Of a stretch of 64,000 nt of DNA, positions 57,296 to 64,000 are shown in pieces. Positions within the stretch are counted from its first letter, which is position 1. The number at the start of each line of letters is the position of its first letter. Origin of the DNA: Kluyveromyces lactis (lineage: Eukaryota > Ascomycota > Saccharomycetes > Saccharomycetales > Saccharomycetaceae); assembly GCF_000002515.2 (NCBI RefSeq), contig NC_006042.1:2356001-2420000 (forward strand), written 5' to 3'. The notes beneath the pieces were generated by a model. It did no database searches and was not told where the DNA came from. It saw nothing but the letters and a program-made list of their open reading frames with translations. The position numbers and the translations under genes were made by a program.

Positions 57296-59875
57296 TCATT
57301 CAACGTATCTGTGAAACTTCAAATCATTCGGATTCAACCCTAATTGCTGTAACTTCTCATTCAATTGATCTTTGCTATAGTTGATCAATCGTAAATATTC
57401 CATTAGATCGGCCAATAAATTTTGGAAGTTCTCCTCGTCATCTATGCCAGCGAGTTTTAGGTTGTTGAGGGCTCTTTTGTCTTCTATTTCTTTTAATTTA
57501 AAGCGTAGAGATCTGACTAATTCAGTGTCAAGTGTGTCACGCTTTTCCAACTTCATCTTTAGTTGTTCAATATAATCTTTCCTTAACCCTTTCCTAACAT
57601 ATTCTACCCTGGAAGGGGTAATGTTCAACATCTGAACGTCATGCATGTAACATAGAACAGCAAATAGATTATTCCATTCTTTATTAGCGGTGAATGCGCT
57701 TATAACTATATTTACAAGTTCATAGTTCAAAAGAGTTCCGTGCTCGATAGTCATCTTATTAAAAACATCGAACATCTTATAATCAAGTCTACTTTTGATG
57801 TCTTTTCGTTTCTGTACCGTAGTGTGTATCCAGTTATCACTGCCTCTTAGTTTACAATTTATTAGTCTATAGTATCCTCGGTATACTTTCCAGATCTCTT
57901 TGTACAATTTTCGTGGAGGTATTTCGCAAGACTTTGACCCAAGAGACTCTGAAGTGGAGAAAAATCTATTAATTAGAACGATACAATCTTCATATCTCTC
58001 CTGGCAGAAAAAATGTCTAAGTAATGACAATAACAACAACGAATTGAGTTTCACTTTGTTTTCATTAGCACGCTGGATCATCTGTTCCACCTTAAGCTCG
58101 GCTGTTCTATTCGACTTGTTTCGATAGTACTCGGTGAAAAGAAAATAATGGTGAGAATTTACTGGAGGATAAACTGATGCGCCTTTTTTGACTACATCTT
58201 TGTTCGCTTCTTCTTTCTTTGCTTCTTCTAACTTTGATAGTAATTTTAATGCAGCATCCTCACGATCACCGATGAGAAGCAGCTTTATGATCATTTGTAG
58301 CTTTTTAGATTTAAACTCTAAGTTTTGCTCATCAGATTCCGCAGAAAAGAATTCTAGTAAGTATTGCTGTAATACATCGGAAACACGTCTAAATCTAACC
58401 AAATCGTTCACATTACCGTACAACAAGTAACTGAAACTATTTCTAACTTTGGAGAAGTTATGTTTTTCCATTGCATCATTATACCAACCCTTTAGTTGCT
58501 CTAATTTCTTGGTTGCCTCGTCTGGTGATAAATATGGTTCTAACGCTTTTCCAAACGAGTCAAACTCTTTGAGCCATTGTAATCTTAATTTCACAATAAG
58601 TGTATTGAATAGTACTCCGTCCATTTTGGTAGACTGTTCAAAATTGGCGAATAATTGCATACCTTCTTTGCTGAACCCATATATTATATATGAGGAAATC
58701 ATAGATAAGTAGTCTTTCTTCGAAACTTTTTGTTTCTCATTGAGAAAGCTGTTCGCTTCCTCTGAAGAATTGAAGTTTAAAAACCCATTCCTCGACATTG
58801 AAACTGTGCTGCGTCCGCCAGCGGCAGCTTCACTAGTATTATCTTCCGCCCAACCATAGGTCTTAACCATAGACAGAAGATGATCTGTCAATTGTCTGGC
58901 CTTTTGCACATGTCTTACGAACAATAGTTTTCTGATAGCGGATAGTATGACATCAGGTCTAATATAATTCTCCCCAAACGTGTCCATTGTTTCCAAATAC
59001 AAATTATTAAACTTATGGAACTTGTTGCTCCTCAAATAAATCATCATACCAACTTCATACCACCACCGCTCGTTGACACGACGTTTATAACTCTCGAACA
59101 ATGCTGCTGCAGTTTTGAATTTCCTGAAATGTAAAAGAGAATCAATGTAAAAGGATTCATTTCCAGGGTCCAATCTGACTTTCTTGAGTCCATAGATTAG
59201 TTGGCCAGTAAGATACTGTCCTCTGAGACGGTATTTCAAATTAGGTATCAATTTCGATAATTCAAATGCTTGTACCATTTGATCTAAGGAAATAATTTGA
59301 CTTTTATCGACAACTGATGTGTCGGATAAAGTCTTCTCTAATAAATCTAAAAGATGATTTGTGTTAGTCAATGCATGTAGCTTGGGTTTCATTTCATCGT
59401 AAACCACTTGTTGTATAATTTTTTCATCAAGGTTTTCTATATCCGTGGAATCGTCAAATATTTCGCTATCCTTATTTTGAGTAAAATGACGATTAATTTC
59501 TTCGGGAGACATGGTTTGAAGTCTTTTTATTTCATTTTCTGATTCCAGAAGTAAGTATTCTACCACATCCTTCAATGAGGTTTCCTTCTGTTTCTTTAAT
59601 TTTCGAAGATTCTTCTTTGATTTCTTGAAGCCCGGATTTGTCACCGCTAAATATGATAAGAACCAAGAATTCACACCAGAGTTTATATCAACTTCAGTGA
59701 AGTCATGTTTTTTCAAAACAGCAATGTCTTGCTTCTCCTGTATATGCATTGCATTATCAGCATTTTTCTTTATAGTGGAGATAGTATTTGATAAACTTTT
59801 GGTTCGTATATATCGAAGTTGTCTTGGTGTAACGAGTAAACTTAATCGACTTCGACAGGTTATCACATTCAGCAT
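57296..59875 (-). CDS. SOV1: Mitochondrial Sov1-like protein (mitochondrial translation)
   Basis: The product is 859 residues from the ATG at 59875 (upstream frame only through TTG). The start is a strong mitochondrial presequence (MLNVITCRSRLSLLVTPRQL). The rest is long, helical and lysine-rich, with pairs of helices resembling degenerate pentatricopeptide-type repeats (for example AAALFESYKRRVNERWW, LFVRHVQKARQLTDHLL). It matches Sov1 (YMR066W, 898) by length and by position next to UBX4 and AVO2. Sov1 is needed for respiration, acting on mitochondrial VAR1 mRNA expression in S. cerevisiae. An Asn/Ala/Gly-rich insert occurs near 330-350. Confidence 0.9.
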   Translation of the reverse strand: MLNVITCRSRLSLLVTPRQLRYIRTKSLSNTISTIKKNADNAMHIQEKQDIAVLKKHDFTEVDINSGVNSWFLSYLAVTNPGFKKSKKNLRKLKKQKETSLKDVVEYLLLESENEIKRLQTMSPEEINRHFTQNKDSEIFDDSTDIENLDEKIIQQVVYDEMKPKLHALTNTNHLLDLLEKTLSDTSVVDKSQIISLDQMVQAFELSKLIPNLKYRLRGQYLTGQLIYGLKKVRLDPGNESFYIDSLLHFRKFKTAAALFESYKRRVNERWWYEVGMMIYLRSNKFHKFNNLYLETMDTFGENYIRPDVILSAIRKLLFVRHVQKARQLTDHLLSMVKTYGWAEDNTSEAAAGGRSTVSMSRNGFLNFNSSEEANSFLNEKQKVSKKDYLSMISSYIIYGFSKEGMQLFANFEQSTKMDGVLFNTLIVKLRLQWLKEFDSFGKALEPYLSPDEATKKLEQLKGWYNDAMEKHNFSKVRNSFSYLLYGNVNDLVRFRRVSDVLQQYLLEFFSAESDEQNLEFKSKKLQMIIKLLLIGDREDAALKLLSKLEEAKKEEANKDVVKKGASVYPPVNSHHYFLFTEYYRNKSNRTAELKVEQMIQRANENKVKLNSLLLLSLLRHFFCQERYEDCIVLINRFFSTSESLGSKSCEIPPRKLYKEIWKVYRGYYRLINCKLRGSDNWIHTTVQKRKDIKSRLDYKMFDVFNKMTIEHGTLLNYELVNIVISAFTANKEWNNLFAVLCYMHDVQMLNITPSRVEYVRKGLRKDYIEQLKMKLEKRDTLDTELVRSLRFKLKEIEDKRALNNLKLAGIDDEENFQNLLADLMEYLRLINYSKDQLNEKLQQLGLNPNDLKFHRYVE

Positions 59876-60264
59876 TATGCAATATAGAATCTTTCTCTTC
59901 TGCAACGTTGCCTTGTTTCGCTGGAGTGAACCTCTTCAACCTCATCTCATCGAGATACCTTATTTCATCTATACTATTGCGTCTGAACCATTTTCATGAT
60001 TTTTCGAACGCAGTTTAAAATGAATGAAAAGAAATAACCGCACATTGGCTTCTGAAATCCATTATTAAAGACTACATGGTAATAGAGATTTTATGCATTA
60101 TTACATTCTGGGTTTGATTATATTTATTTTTATATATCATTGGGTGTCAGTATATAAAAATAGAGATGCAAAAGTAAAAGTAAAAGGTTAATCTATAACT
60201 TGAAAGGATGAAATATGATATTATGCTTTTATTTGTTGGATGGAGAATATTAGTTGATTAAGGC
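59876..60264. other. SOV1 promoter / RRP14 3' region
   Basis: This 389-bp gap lies between two minus-strand genes. It is AT-rich (60115-60145) and nothing is recognisable beyond promoter and terminator. Confidence 0.45.
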
Positions 60265-61608
60265 TCATTTCTTCTTGACACTTTTCATACGTCCTTCAAA
60301 TCCTGCTCTTTTCTTCAAATGGGCAGTTCCCTTGAATTTTCTCTTCATCTTCTGTTGTTTGCTCTTCTTCTTACCTTTATTGTCCTTTCTAATCTGTAGA
60401 TTTTCCTCTCTTCTCTTCTGTCTTTCGGCAACAGTGTTTTCTACCACTTGTTTACGTTCACGCCATTCGACGGTCGACTTACGCTTCTTAGCCTCTTTAC
60501 GCTTCAAAGCTTTGCGAAGTAGTTTCTCATCATCTTTAAGCCTGATACCTTCTGCTTGCAACATGGCTTTTTGCCATTTTTCCTTCTCTTTCAGTTTAAT
60601 TTGATCCAATTCATCTCTTGATTCTAATGATTGTTTCTTTGTCTCTAGCAGTCTTAAATGAGCTTTAACGTCCTTTTTGGCAGGTCCCTTTTTTCTTTCA
60701 CCCTTTCTTACATGCGATAAATCAGATGTAGCCTTTGTACCGTCATTGAATTGAATACTTTGGAACATAACATCTTTGGCTGAAATCTCTTCATCACCAT
60801 TGCGACGATGTTTCTTGGAAACGTGAGCATCTTCTGCATCCGAGTCCGAATCAGAATCTGCGCTATCATCAGAAGACACATCACCAGCTTTTTCAGAATC
60901 TAACTTGGTGGCCCTTGCCTCTTGTCTACGTTTTCTTTGAGCAAGAATAGCTTCTCTTGAACTTGGCGCACCTTCCACCTTGGTTCCTGGGGCTTTTCTT
61001 TTCTCCTTTAAAGCTTTGATTTTCTCCTGTAGTTTACAGCGTAATTCTTCCATCTTCTTCTTCTTCTGAGAAGAGTCATCTTTGGTACGTTCGATGGCCT
61101 CCTGTTTTTTCTGTATACGCTCTTTCTCTTGCTTCTGTTTGTTCTGATCTACTGGGTTTCCATCATCATCAAAGATCACCGCTATACTCTCAGATTCGCC
61201 CAAAGTTTGAGAAATGTTTATTTCCGGTACTTCGTCAGATTCTTGTTCCTCGGTTTGCTCCTCCTCGTCCTCTTCTTCGTCCTCTTCGTCTTCATCATCT
61301 TCGGACGATGTTTCAGACTCTGCGTCTAGTAGTTCACGTTGGATCTTCTTTTGGCCTGGTAAAACCACAGCTTTCGCCTGAGCTTGTTTCTTCTTCATAA
61401 CTTCGAGGGCAGAGCTGGATTCATCGTCCTGCTGCTCAGGATCCAATTTCGATTTCTTATCCTCCTTCAATTGCCCTTTGCTCTTCTTCTTGGCATTCCA
61501 TTGTTCCTGTGTCTTGTCATCGTAGTAATATTTCGCAGGTATCAACGAAAGTAGCCCTTCAAAGGCGCTAGAATTCGATTTCAACCGTTCTTCAAGAGAA
61601 TTGCTCAT
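60265..61608 (-). CDS. RRP14: Ribosome biogenesis protein Rrp14 (SURF6 family)
   Basis: The 447-residue product matches Rrp14 (YKL082C, 434). It has an N-terminal conserved block (SAFEGLLSLIPAKYYYD, about 13-30), a strongly acidic tract (about 96-128), and a long Lys/Arg/Glu-rich helical SURF6 domain (about 165-445) ending FKGTAHLKKRAGFEGR. Rrp14 works in early 60S and 40S pre-rRNA processing in the nucleolus and also affects polarity. Its promoter contains the PAC and RRPE elements of the Ribi regulon. It is divergent from TEF4, as in S. cerevisiae. Confidence 0.96.
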   Translation of the reverse strand: MSNSLEERLKSNSSAFEGLLSLIPAKYYYDDKTQEQWNAKKKSKGQLKEDKKSKLDPEQQDDESSSALEVMKKKQAQAKAVVLPGQKKIQRELLDAESETSSEDDEDEEDEEEDEEEQTEEQESDEVPEINISQTLGESESIAVIFDDDGNPVDQNKQKQEKERIQKKQEAIERTKDDSSQKKKKMEELRCKLQEKIKALKEKRKAPGTKVEGAPSSREAILAQRKRRQEARATKLDSEKAGDVSSDDSADSDSDSDAEDAHVSKKHRRNGDEEISAKDVMFQSIQFNDGTKATSDLSHVRKGERKKGPAKKDVKAHLRLLETKKQSLESRDELDQIKLKEKEKWQKAMLQAEGIRLKDDEKLLRKALKRKEAKKRKSTVEWRERKQVVENTVAERQKRREENLQIRKDNKGKKKSKQQKMKRKFKGTAHLKKRAGFEGRMKSVKKK

Positions 61609-61724
61609 GTCAGGGTGGATTGGTACAACTGAGCTGTGTAAATAATATCCTTCTTACTAAACGAATCTTAGTACTGATAAGTACATTGCTGTAAGAACAA
61701 GTTAAGTCTCTGTACCTGTCCGGT

Positions 61725-61744
61725 GCGATGAGCTGAAAATTTTC
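61725..61744 (-). promoter_or_regulatory. PAC and RRPE elements of RRP14
   Basis: GCGATGAG (61725-61732, PAC) is followed after one base by TGAAAATTTTC (61734-61744, RRPE), about 120-135 bp before the RRP14 ATG. The pair is the classic signature of ribosome-biogenesis promoters (Dot6/Tod6 and Stb3 targets). Confidence 0.8.
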
Positions 61745-61838
61745 TATATACGGTTTTGAGAATATCACGTATGGTGAATCTTTGAGGTTTCTTTTCTACA
61801 GGGAAAATTACAAAAAAAAAAGAATACACTTTAAATAA

Positions 61839-61848
61839 GTCACGTGAC
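61839..61848. promoter_or_regulatory. Cbf1-type palindrome GTCACGTGAC
   Basis: This 10-bp perfect palindrome with a CACGTG core lies between RRP14 and TEF4. Confidence 0.55.
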
Positions 61849-62408
61849 CTTAGTCAAAACGAGCGGAAGATGACTTCTGTATATACAATGTACAGAAGTA
61901 CTGTACAGTAACAGACTTCAACCATTTTATTGTTGCCACATGTACACCATCATTCTTCTAGCCATTTGACAATGCCCTCATAGCCAATGATACTTGCCCC
62001 CAATCATTACCCACGGCTCATCTCTCGAAGCCAAAAATTGAAAATCCAAAACAAATTTCTTTTTGTTCCAGCCGCTACGTGAAAAGAAGAAGCTCTAAAG
62101 GCCTTTCAATTACTTACTTGATCACTACAGTTAAAATAGCCCGTATAAGGAAAAATGACTATTCAAAATTTTTATGTTTTTCCAAGTTTTTTTTTTTCTT
62201 CAGTTTTTTTTTTCAAAACTTCTCACATTTACTTTGTATAAATATGTTATGGGTACGATTAATAGTAAATTTTTTCCATTCTTGTTACTTCGATTCAGAA
62301 CACAATTATTTGTTTGTGCAGTGTGTGTTCAAGTTTGATTTTCAATATTCAGTTCAGGTCATAAGGACGTCCATACAGAAGCATCTTTTTGTTGGATATC
62401 ATTTCATA

Positions 62409-64000
62409 ATGGCTCAAAGCACTTTATTTGTTCTGCCTCCTTCCCCAAGAAGTATCTTGGCTAAAGCTTTGGCTAAGTACTTCAAGGTAGACGTCAACGT
62501 TGTTGATGTTACTGCTGCTGAAAATAAGGAATTCACCAGCAACTTCCCATTGCATAAGACACCAGCTTTCATTGGCGAAGACGGTTTCAAGTTGCACGAA
62601 TTAATTGCTATTGCTTATTACAGTATGTGTGAGATTTTTTCACATTTTATTTCAATTGAATATATTGAGGTTTTCCCCGTCCCTTCTGTTCTACTCAATT
62701 GAAGCCTTGGATGAATTTAATTTTTTATCTTCTGATAATGATGAGAACCTTTCAATTATACAGTTATCCCTGTCTGAATGGGTAAAAAGTTTAATAAAAC
62801 ATGGTAACACTCACGTGTCGAAAATGTATACTCTGACATCAGAAATGAAAATTAACAAAAAATCATCAATTGCTTCAAATTGTTTGAAGAATGGAACCCA
62901 TGGGAAACTCAATGACTTTCTCATGTGTTCCTCTTTTTACTAACAAATTTATCCGGAAATCTTTCCCTTTTCCCCAATCGTATTTGATCAGTCGTCAACA
63001 CCTCCGAAGATGAAGAATTGAAGGCTTCTCTATTGGGTAAGAACGCTAGAGAAGAAGCTGAAATCTTGAAATGGGTTTCTCTATCCAACAGCGACATGCC
63101 AAATGCCGTGATGGGCGCTCTCTTGCCAATCGTTGGTAGGGTTCCATACAACAAGAAATCCGTTGACACCAGCTTGGCACAATTGAATGCTATCGGTTCC
63201 GTATTCGAAGCCAGATTGAAGAACTACACTTACTTGGCTGGCGAGAGAATCACTTTGGCTGATTTGTTCGGTGCTGCTATTTTGTCTAAAGCTTTGTCCA
63301 CTTTGTTGGATGCTAAGTGGAGAGCTGCCAACCCTGCCACTGTCAGATGGTTCAAGACCGTTGTCGCTTCCCCAATCATCTCTGAAGCTTTCGGTAAGAC
63401 CGAATTCGCTGAAGAAGCTTTGAAATACACTCCTCCAAAGAAGGAAAAGAAGGAACAACCAAAGAAGGAACAACCAAAGAAGAAGGAAGAAGCTGCTGCC
63501 GCTCCAGCTCCAGCTGCTGAAGCCGAACAACCAAAGAAGCCAAAGCATCCATTGGAACTTTTGGGTAAGGCCACCTTCAACTTGGAAGAATGGAAGAGAA
63601 CTTACTCTAACGAAGACACAAGACCAGTTGCCTTACCATGGTTCTGGGAACACTTCAACCCTGAAGAATACTCCATCTGGAAGGTTGGTTACAAATACAA
63701 CGATGAATTAACCTTGACTTTCATGTCCAACAACTTAGTTGGTGGTTTCTTCAACAGATTGTCCGCCTCTGTTAAATACATGTTCGGTTGTCTAGTCGTT
63801 TATGGTGAAAACAACAACAACGGTATTGTCGGTGCCATCGTTGTCCGTGGTCAAGACTTTGCCCCAGCCTTCGATGTGGCTCCAGATTGGGAATCCTACG
63901 AATACTCCAAGTTGGACCCAACAAAGGAAGAAGACAAGGAATTCATCAACAACATGTGGGCTTGGGATAAGCCAGTTGTTGTTAACGGTGAAAACAAGGA
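62409..64000 (+). CDS. TEF4: Translation elongation factor 1B gamma (Tef4), partial at right edge
   Basis: There are two exons, 62409-62622 and 62992 to beyond 64000; at least 407 residues are coded. It matches Tef4 (YKL081W), the eEF1B-gamma subunit that scaffolds GDP/GTP exchange on eEF1A. It has a glutathione-transferase-like N-terminal domain (about 1-210), a Lys/Glu/Pro/Ala linker (about 215-255, with repeated KKEQP units), and the conserved eEF1G domain (KPKHPLELL onward, with RPVALPWFWEHFNPEEYS). Splicing gives IAIAYYIVNTSEDEE across the junction. Codon use is highly biased. The frame is open at position 64000, so only the last few residues and the stop lie outside. Confidence 0.97.
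62623..62991 (+). other. TEF4 intron
   Basis: The 369-nt intron has a canonical GTATGT 5' site, TACTAAC branch point (62938-62944), and CAG 3' end. It interrupts the codon after AYY, within the same domain region as the S. cerevisiae TEF4 intron, and hosts a C/D snoRNA. Confidence 0.95.
62730..62844 (+). ncRNA. snR38: Intronic C/D box snoRNA snR38 (25S rRNA G2815 methylation guide)
   Basis: The terminal stem TTCTGAT (62730-62736) pairs perfectly with ATCAGAA (62838-62844). The C box is ATGATGA (62738-62744), the D' box CTGA (62774-62777), and the D box CTGA (62833-62836). The guide AGTTATCCCTGT directly before D' is complementary to the universal 25S stretch ACAGGGAUAACU. The fifth base upstream of D' pairs with the middle G of GGG, which is G2815 in yeast numbering, the known snR38 target. 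S. cerevisiae snR38 also lies in the TEF4 intron. It is probably released by debranching and trimming of the intron. Confidence 0.93.

Larger units (their letters stand above)
61609..62408. other. Divergent promoter region, RRP14 / TEF4
   Basis: This 800-bp gap includes PAC and RRPE near RRP14, a palindromic GTCACGTGAC Cbf1-type site, homopolymer A (61811-61821) and T tracts near 62186-62211, and the TEF4 leader. A long frame running through this region into TEF4 exon 1 from 62079 is an artefact. Confidence 0.6.

Noticed and set aside
62079-62702. 207-codon frame running through the TEF4 leader, exon 1 and intron
   Set aside because: Its upstream part is promoter and leader and its end is intronic; splicing signals and homology define TEF4 from 62409.
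62605-62943. 112-codon frame inside the TEF4 intron
   Set aside because: It covers the snR38 sequence, the branch point and intron flanks; no protein similarity.

Overview
This is yeast nuclear DNA from a budding yeast of the Saccharomycetaceae that did not pass through the whole-genome duplication, most likely a Kluyveromyces (K. lactis or a close relative). Genes are dense and almost all intronless. The two introns seen carry exact TACTAAC branch points. The proteins closely resemble S. cerevisiae ones, and single genes stand where S. cerevisiae has duplicated pairs (PTM1/YHL017W, UGP1/YHL012W). The gene order interleaves S. cerevisiae chromosome VIII-left and XI-left segments, as expected of the unduplicated ancestor. 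A uracil-catabolism gene (URC4) that S. cerevisiae lacks is also present. Identifications rest on reading the translations and on remembered S. cerevisiae gene order; no search was run.

Layout. 1-4.4 kb: the tail of an unknown gene, then CLU1. 4.8-20.8 kb: tRNA-Glu, VPS24, OPI1, a mitochondrial-looking unknown, APM2, a pterin-dehydratase-like gene, NFU1, PTM1, URC4, RPS20, a C/D snoRNA matching snR69, YLF2, OTU2 and initiator tRNA-Met. 22-41 kb: RGT1, UGP1, TUL1, a HAD phosphatase with a small intron missed by plain ORF calling, PRS3, ETP1, TTI1 and a formate/nitrite-type transporter (YHL008C-like). 41-48 kb: PDS5, RCO1 and SDD2 (an S. cerevisiae YMR074-076 block). 48-57 kb: TIM10, CYT2, GPA1, SRX1, MDH1, HOT13, AVO2 and a shortened UBX4. 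57-64 kb: SOV1, RRP14 and TEF4, whose intron holds a C/D snoRNA matching snR38; TEF4 runs off the right edge.

The genes are not one system but ordinary housekeeping. Mitochondrial biogenesis is well represented (NFU1, YLF2, TIM10, CYT2, MDH1, HOT13, SOV1). Ribosome and translation genes are RPS20, TEF4, RRP14, CLU1, the two snoRNAs and the two tRNAs. Regulators are OPI1 (phospholipid synthesis), RGT1 (glucose sensing), GPA1 (pheromone), AVO2 (TORC2) and RCO1 (chromatin). Promoter motifs fit these roles: Rap1 at RPS20, PAC plus RRPE at RRP14, paired MCB boxes at PDS5, pheromone elements at GPA1 and GATA sites at URC4.

I found no transposon, LTR, centromere, CRISPR or clearly new multi-gene system. 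The points most worth checking are the two snoRNAs, the HAD-gene intron, the loss of the UBX4 N-terminal half, URC4 in the slot that S. cerevisiae uses for DUR3, a lone TFIIIC B-box upstream of RGT1, and a duplicated CPV module in the heme lyase.
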